This document shows positions 40,252-50,185 of a stretch of DNA of 64,000 nt, one piece after another. The stretch spans positions 992,001 through 1,056,000 of the forward strand of contig NZ_CP084874.1 in NCBI RefSeq assembly GCF_020526085.1, given 5' to 3'. A program made the position numbers and the translations under genes. Position 1 is the stretch's first letter. Every line of letters begins with the position of its first letter. This DNA is from Klebsiella africana (GTDB lineage: Bacteria; Pseudomonadota; Gammaproteobacteria; Enterobacterales; Enterobacteriaceae). The notes beneath the pieces are model-generated. The model had not been told where the DNA came from, did no database searches, and was given only the letters and a program-made list of their open reading frames with translations.

Positions 40252-40278
40252 ATGTGGTTATTTATATTTTTTATGTAA
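40252..40278 (+). CDS. 8-codon minigene, candidate CreT-like toxin or leader peptide
   Basis: Encodes MWLFIFFM then TAA. GGAG at 40241-40244 is 7 nt from the ATG, an optimal Shine-Dalgarno spacing, and the start is about 30 nt after the predicted transcript start. It includes the rare codon ATA and TTA. Minigenes with strong initiation and rare codons can trap tRNA, which is how the described haloarchaeal CreT works; a hydrophobic leader peptide or a chance frame are the alternatives. Too short for any homology argument. Confidence 0.35.
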   Translation: MWLFIFFM

Positions 40279-40418
40279 TTCGCAAAATTTATTATTATAA
40301 TGAATAATTTCTCAGGAAATATTCAAAATTTAGATCTTTTTGTGAAGTGTCATCTTTATGTCGGGAATAAAATGAAAATCCTGATCCAAATAAATGTGAA
40401 AGTATCGTAAGGGATGAC

Positions 40419-40440
40419 TGACCATAGGTATAGATGGTCA
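40419..40440. promoter_or_regulatory. Inverted repeat just upstream of casA
   Basis: TGACCAT (40419-40425) and ATGGTCA (40434-40440) separated by 8 bp, ending 19 bp before the casA ATG. It could be an operator or an mRNA hairpin covering the approach to the ribosome-binding site (GAGAGGA, 40448-40454). Confidence 0.45.
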
Positions 40441-40459
40441 TAGTTGCGAGAGGAATCGT

Positions 40460-42016
40460 ATGGCTACGCTATCGCTTTTAACTACTGCCTGGCTTCCGGT
40501 CCGTTACCGCGATGGTACAACGGGTAAGCTGGCGCCGGTCAGGCTGACGGATGAGGACGTGGTGGATATTGCCGCCACGCGGGCGGATTTACAGGGTGCC
40601 GCCTGGCAATTTCTGATTGGACTGTTGCAGTGCGCTGTTGCTCCCAAAAACCGCAATGGCTGGGAAGATACCTGGGAAGAGGGGTTAAGCGCAGAGACGC
40701 TCGTTGCGGGATTAGCGCCGCTGGAGGCTGCCTTTCAGTTTGGCCCGGATACACCTTCGTTTATGCAGGATTTCGATTCGTTAGCGGGCGATAAGGTGTC
40801 GATTGCCTCCCTGTTACCGGAAGTCCCCGGCGCGCAGACCACTAAATTCAATAAAGACCATTTTATCAAACGTGGCGTGACCAACTCTTTTTGCCCGCAC
40901 TGCGCTGCGCTGGCGTTGTTTTCTTTACAGCTGAATGCGCCAGCGGGCGGTAAAGGCTATCGCACCGGACTGCGCGGCGGTGGGCCACTGACCACGCTGA
41001 TTGAACTGCAGGAGTATGAGGGGGATCGCCTCACGCCGCTATGGCGCAAGCTGTGGCTCAACGTGCTGCCGCAGGATGCCGCGGATATGCCGTTACCTGC
41101 CGCTTACGACGAGTCCGTTTTCCCGTGGCTTGCTCCGACGCGCACCAGCGAGCAAGCCAGCGCCATTACTACCCCGGAGCAGGTGGATAAGCTGCAGGCG
41201 TACTGGGGAATGCCCCGCCGTATCCGCCTGGATTTTGCTGCCACTCAGCCAGGGACCTGCGACATCTGCGCCAGCGAAAGCGATGGGCTACTCAGCCAGA
41301 TGGTGGTCAAAAACTACGGCATAAACTACGACGGCTGGCGCCACCCGCTCACGCCGTATCGTCTGGCGCTGAAAGGTGATGGCGGCTTCTTTTCCGTCAA
41401 ACCCCAACCCGGCGGCCTTATCTGGCGCGACTGGCTGGGGTTAAGTCAGGACAATCAGACGGAAAGCAATAGCGAATACCCGGCCCAGGTCGTGAAGGTG
41501 TTCAACGCACGCGGTCTCAGGAATATCAAAGCCGGGCTATGGGGATTTGGCGCCGACTTCGACAACATGAAGATTCGCTGCTGGTACGAACATCATTTCC
41601 CGCTGTTGACGGATGAAAGCACGATCCCGGATTTACGCAAAGCAGCACAAACCGCCGCACGCCTGCTTAGCCTGCTGCGCAGCGCGCTAAAAGAAGCATG
41701 GTTTGAGGATCCCAAAGGCGCGCGCGGCGACTTTAGCTTTATTGATATCGATTTCTGGAACCAGACCCAGCCGCGTTTTTTGAACCTCATCCACGAACTG
41801 GAGAATGGCCAACCCGCGCAGGATCGGCTGGACAAATGGCAAAGCGAGTTGTGGTTATTCGTTCGTCGCTGCTTTGACGATCGTGTCTTTACCAATCCCT
41901 ATGAAAAAAACGACCTGGCGCGCTGCATGGCCGCGCGTAAAAAATATTTCGCCACGTCGGCGGAAAAGCAGAGTGCAAAAGCCGCCAGGGCTAAAAAGCA
42001 GGAGGCTGCGCAATGA
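40460..42016 (+). CDS. casA: Cascade large subunit CasA (Cse1/Cas8e)
   Basis: A 518-residue type I-E large subunit that recognises the PAM and recruits Cas3. It starts SLLTTAWLPVRYRDG, typical of Cse1, and carries cysteine pairs FCPHCAAL and TCDICASE that may bind zinc. Full length (E. coli CasA 502). First gene of the tightly packed casABCDE-cas1-cas2 operon; its stop overlaps casB (ATGA). GAGAGGA is the ribosome-binding site. Confidence 0.95.
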   Translation: MATLSLLTTAWLPVRYRDGTTGKLAPVRLTDEDVVDIAATRADLQGAAWQFLIGLLQCAVAPKNRNGWEDTWEEGLSAETLVAGLAPLEAAFQFGPDTPSFMQDFDSLAGDKVSIASLLPEVPGAQTTKFNKDHFIKRGVTNSFCPHCAALALFSLQLNAPAGGKGYRTGLRGGGPLTTLIELQEYEGDRLTPLWRKLWLNVLPQDAADMPLPAAYDESVFPWLAPTRTSEQASAITTPEQVDKLQAYWGMPRRIRLDFAATQPGTCDICASESDGLLSQMVVKNYGINYDGWRHPLTPYRLALKGDGGFFSVKPQPGGLIWRDWLGLSQDNQTESNSEYPAQVVKVFNARGLRNIKAGLWGFGADFDNMKIRCWYEHHFPLLTDESTIPDLRKAAQTAARLLSLLRSALKEAWFEDPKGARGDFSFIDIDFWNQTQPRFLNLIHELENGQPAQDRLDKWQSELWLFVRRCFDDRVFTNPYEKNDLARCMAARKKYFATSAEKQSAKAARAKKQEAAQ

Positions 42017-42555
42017 ATGTTGTAAGTGATGAACATAAGGCCACGCTGCGCCAATGGCATGAAGAACTGCAGGAGAAGCGCGGTCTGCGGGCCAGTCTCC
42101 GGCGTAGCGCGACGCTGAACGATGTCTGCCTGTCGGAAGGCTTTCACTCCCTGATGGTGCAAACACATTCTCTGTGGAACACCCAGGGGAAGGCGTGGCG
42201 TTTTACCGCGCTGGCGCTGGTGGCGGCGCTGGCGGCGCAGGTAAAAACGATTGATGACCGCCAGACGTTCGCCGCTCAGCTGGGGCAGAAAACGGGCGAT
42301 ACCCCGGTGATGTCGAGACTGAGGTTTGCCCGGCTTTCGGCGGTCAAAACCCCCGATGAGCTGCTGCGCCAGCTGCGTCGCGCGATAAGCCTGCTCCACG
42401 GTTCAGTGAATCTCTTGTCGCTGGCGGAAGATATCTTTCGCTGGTGTCGTGAGCAAGACGATTTACTGAATCACCGCCGCCGTCAGCAGCGGCCAATCGA
42501 ATTTATCCGTATCCGCTGGGCGCTGGACTATTACCAGGCCGGCGATGCCGAATGA
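42013..42555 (+). CDS. casB: Cascade small subunit CasB (Cse2/Cas11e)
   Basis: A 180-residue basic helical protein, two copies of which form the belly of Cascade and hold the displaced strand. Features LRQWHEELQEKRGLRASLRRSATLND and the C-terminal IRWALDYYQ, both typical of Cse2. Start overlaps the casA stop by 4 bp. Confidence 0.93.
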   Translation: MNVVSDEHKATLRQWHEELQEKRGLRASLRRSATLNDVCLSEGFHSLMVQTHSLWNTQGKAWRFTALALVAALAAQVKTIDDRQTFAAQLGQKTGDTPVMSRLRFARLSAVKTPDELLRQLRRAISLLHGSVNLLSLAEDIFRWCREQDDLLNHRRRQQRPIEFIRIRWALDYYQAGDAE

Positions 42556-42573
42556 TGTTAAAAGGAATTTCAA

Positions 42574-43629
42574 ATGACGACTTTTATTCAGCTTCACTTA
42601 CTGACTGCTTATCCTGCCGCTAACCTCAACCGCGACGATACCGGCGCGCCGAAAACGGTGATGCTTGGTGGGGCGACCCGTTTGCGCATCTCTTCGCAGA
42701 GCCTGAAACGCGCATGGCGTACCTCCGACCTTTTTGAGCAAGCACTGGCCGGCCATATTGGCATTCGCAGCGGCCGCATCGCCCGCGAAGCCGCGGAAAT
42801 CCTGGTGAAGAGCGGGATTGAACCCAGGAAAGCGGTGGATTACGTCAAAGCTATTGGCGAATGCTTTGGCAAAGTTAAAACTAAAGCGGATCAAAACGAT
42901 CCGCTGAAGTGCTCGGAAACGGAACAGCTGGCGCACATTAGCCCCGCAGAGTTTGACGCCGTGAAAGCGCTGGCGCACCGCCTGGCGGAAGAAAAACGTG
43001 CGGCAACAAAAGAAGAAGCAGCGCTGCTGCGCCACGACCGCATGGCGGTAGATATCGCAATGTTTGGCCGCATGCTGGCGGACCAACCGACCTATAACGT
43101 TGAAGCTGCCTGCCAGGTGGCGCATGCCTTCGGCGTCAGTGAAACCATTGTTGAGGACGATTTCTTTACGGCGGTGGATGACTTACGCGCGGCCTCTGAA
43201 GACGCCGGCGCGGGCCACTTAGGGGAGACAGGTTTTGGCTCGGCGCTGTTTTATACCTATATCTGCATTGATAAAGATCTGCTGGTGAACAACCTCAACG
43301 GTAATGAAGAACTGGCGAACAAAACGCTGCGCGCCTTCACCGAAGCGGCGCTAAAAGTCTCGCCAACCGGCAAACAGAACAGCTTCGCCAGCCGCGCCTA
43401 TGCGTCCTGGGCGCTGGCGGAAAAAGGTACCGATCAACCGCGCTCACTGGCGGCGGCATTTTATCAGCCCATTAATGGCGGCGATCAGCTGGATGTCGCG
43501 GTGCAGCGGATTACAGCGCTGCGGGAAAATATGAACACTGTCTACGGGCAGCAGACGGCATTTCAGCACTTTGACGTGATGAATAAGCAGGGAAGCATGA
43601 ATGACGTGCTTGATTTCATCTGCGCGTAA
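42574..43629 (+). CDS. casC: Cascade backbone subunit CasC (Cse4/Cas7e)
   Basis: A 351-residue RRM-fold subunit; six copies bind the crRNA spacer, each covering 6 nt. The beginning IQLHLLTAYPAANLNRDDTG and RISSQSLKRAWR are signature Cse4 motifs, as is GETGFGSALFYTY. Full length relative to E. coli CasC (363). AAAAGGAAT precedes the ATG. Confidence 0.95.
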   Translation: MTTFIQLHLLTAYPAANLNRDDTGAPKTVMLGGATRLRISSQSLKRAWRTSDLFEQALAGHIGIRSGRIAREAAEILVKSGIEPRKAVDYVKAIGECFGKVKTKADQNDPLKCSETEQLAHISPAEFDAVKALAHRLAEEKRAATKEEAALLRHDRMAVDIAMFGRMLADQPTYNVEAACQVAHAFGVSETIVEDDFFTAVDDLRAASEDAGAGHLGETGFGSALFYTYICIDKDLLVNNLNGNEELANKTLRAFTEAALKVSPTGKQNSFASRAYASWALAEKGTDQPRSLAAAFYQPINGGDQLDVAVQRITALRENMNTVYGQQTAFQHFDVMNKQGSMNDVLDFICA

Positions 43630-43639
43630 GGGGCGGCTT

Positions 43640-44386
43640 ATGAGCCAATATCTGGTTTTTCAGCTTCATGGGCCGATGGCGTCGTGGGGTGTGGACGCCC
43701 CCGGCGAAGTGCGCCATAGCCATGAGCTACCCTCCCGTTCAGCATTGCTGGGGCTGCTGGCGGCGGCATTAGGGATCCGCCGCGAAGAAGAACAGCGGTT
43801 AAACGCCTTCAACCAGCATTACTCCTTTTTGCTCTGCGCCAGCAGCGAACCGCGCTGGGCGAGGGATTATCACACTGTACAGATGCCGAAAGAAGTGCGT
43901 AAGGCGCGCTATTTCAGCCGCCGCGAAGAGTTACAGGATCCTGAGCTACTCAGCGCGCTGATCTCCCGGCGCGATTATTATACCGATGCCTGGTGGATGG
44001 TTGCGGTGGCGGTCACGCCTGATGCGCCTTACTCGCTGGAGCAGTTGCACGAGGCGCTACGTTACCCGGTATTTCCGCTGTATCTGGGACGCAAAAGTCA
44101 TCCGCTGGCGCTGCCGTTAATGCCGCTGCTGCTTGAAGGCCACGCCGCAGAGGTACTTCGCCAGGCTTATCGCCAGTATCAGGATAAATTTAGCCTGCTG
44201 AGGCTTTCTCTGCGACAGCTGCAGGATCAATGCTGGTGGGAGGGTGAGCACGCCGGTTTAGTTGCGAACAAAATACTGCGGCGCCGCGATTGCCCGTTGA
44301 ACCGCCAGCAGTGGCTGTTTGGCGAGCGTAGCGTACATCAGGGAGCCTGGCTCAGTAAGGAGGAAACGTGTACCTCTCAAGAATAA
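43640..44386 (+). CDS. casD: Cascade subunit CasD (Cas5e)
   Basis: A 248-residue Cas5-family RAMP protein that caps the crRNA 5' handle. The motif FQLHGPMASWGVDAPGEVRHS, P(S)RSALLGLLAAALGI is diagnostic. Start MSQYLVFQL at 43640 with AAGGGGCGG upstream is preferred over a frame start at 43601 inside casC. Overlaps casE by 19 bp. Confidence 0.95.
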   Translation: MSQYLVFQLHGPMASWGVDAPGEVRHSHELPSRSALLGLLAAALGIRREEEQRLNAFNQHYSFLLCASSEPRWARDYHTVQMPKEVRKARYFSRREELQDPELLSALISRRDYYTDAWWMVAVAVTPDAPYSLEQLHEALRYPVFPLYLGRKSHPLALPLMPLLLEGHAAEVLRQAYRQYQDKFSLLRLSLRQLQDQCWWEGEHAGLVANKILRRRDCPLNRQQWLFGERSVHQGAWLSKEETCTSQE

Positions 44387-45014
44387 CGTTGCATACCGCG
44401 CAGCTTTCGCCATTGCGGCTCTTGCACCTGGTGGACCGCGGTGAATATGTCATGCATCAGTGGTTGTGGCAGCTTTTTCCAGGCGGGCAACAGCGGCAGT
44501 TTCTCTATCGGCGCGAAGCGCTGCAGGGCGCATTTCGCTTTTTCGTTTTGTCACCACAGCTGCCTGCTGAGAGCGAGATTTTTGAGATCCAAAGCCGTTC
44601 GTTTAATCCCGAACTGCGGGCTGGCCAGAGATTGTGTTTTAGCTTGCGGGCAAACCCAACGATTTGTAAAGCCGGCAAGCGCCACGATCTGCTGATGGAC
44701 GCTAAGTGCCAGGTTAAAGAGCAGGTTGAACCTCGGGATATCTGGGCGCATCAGCAGCAGGCGGCGCTGGCCTGGTTAACGCGGCAAGGTGAACAAAGCG
44801 GGTTTTCTTTAGCGGAGACCGTGGTGAATGCTTATCGTCAGCAGCAGATACGGCGCGAAAAATCGCGCCAGACCATTCAGTTCAGCAGTGTGGATTACAC
44901 CGGTATGTTGGTGGTGAACGATCCAGCGTTATTTTTGCAGCGTCTGGCGTCGGGATACGGTAAAAGCCGGGCTTTTGGCTGCGGAATGATGATGATCAAA
45001 CCCGGAGACGGCGA

Positions 45015-45018
<4 letters not shown>
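44368..45018 (+). CDS. casE: crRNA endoribonuclease CasE (Cas6e)
   Basis: A 216-residue Cas6e that cleaves the repeat hairpin and stays bound to the 3' handle. MYLSRITL start, catalytic His30 in YVMHQWLWQLFPG (equivalent to E. coli His20; the N-terminal loop is ten residues longer), and the glycine-rich loop SGYGKSRAFGCGMM near the C-terminus. The start codon is GTG with a perfect AAGGAGG 4 nt upstream. Confidence 0.95.
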
Positions 45019-46228
<1,210 letters not shown>

Positions 46229-46324
46229 GTTGGATGTTCTTTAATAATGTGAAATTGTTGGGATAAAGTTGGTGAATTGTTGTGTGCTTAAAAAGCTATT
46301 ATAAAACAGTAACATATCTTTAGT
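46229..46324 (+). promoter_or_regulatory. CRISPR leader
   Basis: This 96-bp AT-rich stretch lies between cas2 and the first repeat. It carries TATTAT (46297-46302), a possible -10 for the array transcript, and GTTGG/TTGTTG repeats. Its position beside the perfect repeats marks this as the acquisition end. Confidence 0.8.
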
Positions 46325-48061
46325 GTGTTCCCCGCGCCAGCGGGGATAAACCGGATGTGTGCGAAATATTCAATCTTGACAGCTAGTGTTCCCCGCGCCA
46401 GCGGGGATAAACCGTTATGCCGTGCAGGAGCGAATTGCGGTAATCCGTGTTCCCCGCGCCAGCGGGGATAAACCGGAGCCTGTATTGATTGCGTCCTATC
46501 ACCAGGCGTGTTCCCCGCGCCAGCGGGGATAAACCGGGTGGTGGTGGAGTAAATCGAACCAGGAAATTGTGTTCCCCGCGCCAGCGGGGATAAACCGTAG
46601 TCCCGCAGGTGTTCAGGCTGCTCTCTGGCGTGTTCCCCGCGCCAGCGGGGATAAACCGCCGACTATCACTGCCGGCGGCCAGCACGTAGGGTGTTCCCCG
46701 CGCCAGCGGGGATAAACCGACGGGGAGCCGCGGTTGCATATCAAAGCGCAGGTGTTCCCCGCGCCAGCGGGGATAAACCGGCGTCGTATTCGCTCTGCAG
46801 TAGTGGGTCGGGGTGTTCCCCGCGCCAGCGGGGATAAACCGCGATTCAAACTCGGTGCCTAACTCCCCATCCGGTGTTCCCCGCGCCAGCGGGGATAAAC
46901 CGTGCGCGTTTTATAGTTGCGGTCTGCTGGCGTCGTGTTCCCCGCGCCAGCGGGGATAAACCGAGGTGGCCCTGACAATAAACCTGGCTCCAGTAGTGTT
47001 CCCCGCGCCAGCGGGGATAAACCGAAATCTTAGAGGCTATTAGGTATTGGAATAAAGTGTTCCCCGCGCCAGCGGGGATAAACCGATATTTGCCGCCACG
47101 CCGGAGAGCTGCTCCACGTGTTCCCCGCGCCAGCGGGGATAAACCGCTGGCGATCATTAACGAGCCGCTGGGTAAAGAGTGTTCCCCGCGCCAGCGGGGA
47201 TAAACCGTGTAGTTTTTCCTGAGGGTTGACGCGGACCGTGTGTTCCCCGCGCCAGCGGGGATAAACCGGATAAACGGGGAGCATTACGACCTGGTGCCGT
47301 GTGTTCCCCGCGCCAGCGGGGATAAACCGAAGTTCAGCAATATCGGCGTGCAGATCATGAAGTGTTCCCCGCGCCAGCGGGGATAAACCGTCGAAAATCC
47401 TCGGCATCGATAACTCGACGATGTGTTCCCCGCGCCAGCGGGGATAAACCGGCGGTTGAGTGAATGAGCTGGCTCTTTTCGCAGTGTTCCCCGCGCCAGC
47501 GGGGATAAACCGAATAGCTCGGACTCCTTCGCGGCGCGCTCAATGTGTTCCCCGCGCCAGCGGGGATAAACCGCAGAAGCGACCGGCGAGGTTGTCCGGC
47601 ATGGTGTGTTCCCCGCGCCAGCGGGGATAAACCGGCTGGTAATATCCTGCTGGGTTCGCATTACAAGTGTTCCCCGCGCCAGCGGGGATAAACCGGATTT
47701 TTCCGGCGTTTCCAGCTTTTCGGACGCGTGTTCCCCGCGCCAGCGGGGATAAACCGGATATGCCGCCGATGATGCATTTTCGAGCGATGTGTTCCACGCG
47801 CCAGCGGGGATAAACCGTAGAATCACCAATTCGGTGATTACCCATTGTGGTGTTCCCCGCGCCAGCGGGGATAAACCGAGTGCCGAGCTGGAATCCCGCA
47901 CCGTGTGGCTGTGTTCCCCGCGCCAGCGGGGATAAGCCGTGCTCCTGCTGCTTGTCGTACTGGCTGCTGATGTGTTCCCCGCGCCAGCGGGGATAAACCG
48001 AACATCACCCGCAGCGCTATCCCGCCGCAGATGTGTTCCCCGCATTCGCGGGAATAAGCCC
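46325..48061 (+). CRISPR. Type I-E CRISPR array, 29 repeats and 28 spacers
   Basis: The 29-nt repeat GTGTTCCCCGCGCCAGCGGG plus GATAAACCG recurs at an unbroken 61-bp period from 46325 to 48033, with 32-nt spacers. The leader lies at the cas2 side. Repeats are perfect except near the distal end: C-to-A at 47796 (repeat starting 47789), A-to-G in the repeat at 47911, and a strongly changed last repeat (48033-48061: CGCATTCGCGGGAATAAGCCC end). The gradient fits old spacers distal and recent ones leader-proximal. Confidence 0.98.
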
Positions 48062-48163
48062 GCCACTAACTTCATCGAGCCTTATGGTGAGGACGAAAGA
48101 CGACTGAAAATAAGTATCACTACCTGCCGCTCTTTAGCGTAATGCCCCCTTAATTAGCCGATA

Positions 48164-50185
48164 TCACTGCTTTTTCACCGTCTCCTGGAGCGCGCTAAAA
48201 TCCGGCTCCGGGCAATCCCGACCAAAATTTTCGGCCCATGGGAACGGGGCGCCGTATTTAACATAGCGCTGATACAGGCGTTTGGTTAATTGAGCATCCC
48301 GCCCCCATACCCATCCTGTTGCATTACACAGCACGGCAGCATAGGCCTGTGATTTATATGGCAACAGGTCGGCCGCTTTTTCCGCCAGCGTCACCGCCTG
48401 CCAGCGATAGTGTAAGAAATGACTGTCCTGTTTTGGCAGGGATCGCTGAACGCGTTGTCGTTCGCCATCACTTATCCACGATGTCACGGCCGAATCATCT
48501 TCAGGCCCCCGGTTGTAATAGGGCCATGAATACCCGCCACCATACAGCGTAAAATCGGGCGCCATCTCATAGCCAGACAATTCCATTCCCTGATGACGCA
48601 GGATAAGCGCTGCTTGCCACCAGCCCTGCGCCCGGGCGGTTTTGTTACCCGTTGTCGGCAAGGCATCGATAAACGCCCGGGCGGCGTCTCGATCCGCGTT
48701 CAGCGCAAAATAGGCCAGCGCTTTTTGATACTGGCCCGTGCGCATCAGGCGTCGGGCGAGCAGGTTGCGTAGCCTGGCGTCAGCGCTATCGCGCCCGGCA
48801 TTTTTCGGCGTAGTAGGGGCTGAAGGAGAAGGTGCCGGGACATATTTATCCACGAAAGCAAGGAGTTCATTGACCGTGAGCACTCGTTCGGCAATGTGCG
48901 CCACATCTGGCCAGTAATTTTCTTTCGCCTGATACATCAGCCGCATTGCCTGCAGATAGTCGTCGCGGTTGAGCGCGAGTATCGCCTGCTCGGCGTGAAT
49001 ACGGCAGACCGGCGTAACAAACTCCTCGCCGACAATGTCATCACTATAGGACTGGAAACCCCAGGTTTCATTTGGCGGGAATGACGCCGCGGCTTTGGCG
49101 TACCATGCCGCTGCCGCGTTGACATCACCGGCCCGCAGCGCCATTTTGGCCCTTACCCAGGCGGTGAGCCCATTTTCTTTGGCGTTTTTCAACATCAGCG
49201 TCACCAGCGGATATTGGCCGTTACGATAGGCGAGGGCGATCAGGCGGTCGCTACCGGGCATATCGCGATCGACTTTCTGCGCCAGCTTCGCTATTAACTC
49301 ATTATGGTAATTTTTGATCTCTGTAGGATCAAAGGGCCGCGGTTCCGGCTCGTACAAGGAATTGGACGAACGAGTAAAAAAGCTCGCAATCAGCAGTTGC
49401 TGAATAACCGGATCGTCCAGGCCGGGTTGCAGGAACTGTTCGTTTTCCGGGTGGTTGAGGACGTCGACAGTGTAGCGTAAGGAGAGGCTACCACTGGGTG
49501 AGCCCTGCGCCGCTTGCCGGGCATAAAGGTGGGCCGCGGCAATGGGGTCGCTTTGCCAGTGTTTGATACGTCCCTGCTGGCCAAGACTTGCCAGCGAGAG
49601 CAGCTCCGGATCCTGCTGACCTTCACGAACGGCGTCAATGATCTGCTGGTAGAGGTCAAAGGCTTCGCGCAACTCCTGCTCACTACCGTGAGAAGAACGA
49701 CTGTCAGCAAGCGGATAATCACGCATCAAATCGCGTGCGAGCGAATAACGCGCCTTAAGCCCCCACTCGCCCGGTTGTTCCACGGGCAAGGCCAAAAGCT
49801 GGCGAAAATAGTCGCGCGCCCGGCTATCGCGTTCAGTAAATGCCACTGCGCCGAGCACGTACAGGCGGCTGGCGGTCGGAAGATCGGCGGCCATTTTTTC
49901 CGCGGCGGCTAACGAACCGCTGGCCCGGATCGTCTTCAGCAGCGTCTCCTCGGCCGTGGGAGAGGTAGGCTTGTCGGCAGAAGTATCACGCCATTGTGGA
50001 AGTCGTGGGTCGGCAGGCACCAGGCGGCTGCTCTCTAAAGCAAAGCTCCCCTCCGGCAGGTACAGCAGATTGGCCTGGCGATCTGCTAACAAGTAGTTGG
50101 GGAAAAACGGCCCACAGGCGTGGCTGCTGGCAGCAACAAACGTCGCCGTCAGGAAGGCGGCCAGAGGTAATTTACGGGTTAACAT
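48164..50185 (-). CDS. Exported protein of unknown function, possibly helical-repeat
   Basis: A 673-residue protein with a clear signal peptide (KLPLAAFLTATFVAASSHA, cleavage before CGPFFPNYLL); the Cys right after the predicted cut raises a lipoprotein possibility, but no proper lipobox is seen. The mature part is rich in alanine/leucine helices (AKMALRAGDVNAAAAWYAKA, LMRTGQYQKALAYFALNA), suggesting TPR-like repeats. Start MLTRKLPL follows AAGGAAAG. Overlaps the preceding gene (50172-51359) by 14 bp, so they are coupled. Not recognised as any named family. Confidence 0.8.
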   Translation of the reverse strand: MLTRKLPLAAFLTATFVAASSHACGPFFPNYLLADRQANLLYLPEGSFALESSRLVPADPRLPQWRDTSADKPTSPTAEETLLKTIRASGSLAAAEKMAADLPTASRLYVLGAVAFTERDSRARDYFRQLLALPVEQPGEWGLKARYSLARDLMRDYPLADSRSSHGSEQELREAFDLYQQIIDAVREGQQDPELLSLASLGQQGRIKHWQSDPIAAAHLYARQAAQGSPSGSLSLRYTVDVLNHPENEQFLQPGLDDPVIQQLLIASFFTRSSNSLYEPEPRPFDPTEIKNYHNELIAKLAQKVDRDMPGSDRLIALAYRNGQYPLVTLMLKNAKENGLTAWVRAKMALRAGDVNAAAAWYAKAAASFPPNETWGFQSYSDDIVGEEFVTPVCRIHAEQAILALNRDDYLQAMRLMYQAKENYWPDVAHIAERVLTVNELLAFVDKYVPAPSPSAPTTPKNAGRDSADARLRNLLARRLMRTGQYQKALAYFALNADRDAARAFIDALPTTGNKTARAQGWWQAALILRHQGMELSGYEMAPDFTLYGGGYSWPYYNRGPEDDSAVTSWISDGERQRVQRSLPKQDSHFLHYRWQAVTLAEKAADLLPYKSQAYAAVLCNATGWVWGRDAQLTKRLYQRYVKYGAPFPWAENFGRDCPEPDFSALQETVKKQ

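Noticed and set aside
48033..48061. The degenerate last repeat as the start of a second array or another CreR-like unit
   Set aside because: It is in phase with the array and followed by no further repeat or spacer match; it is the normal terminal repeat.
46383..48142. Long open frames across the CRISPR array with repeating [15 protein letters not shown] translations
   Set aside because: They are translations of the 29-nt repeats and spacers; the periodicity is that of the array, with no ribosome-binding sites.
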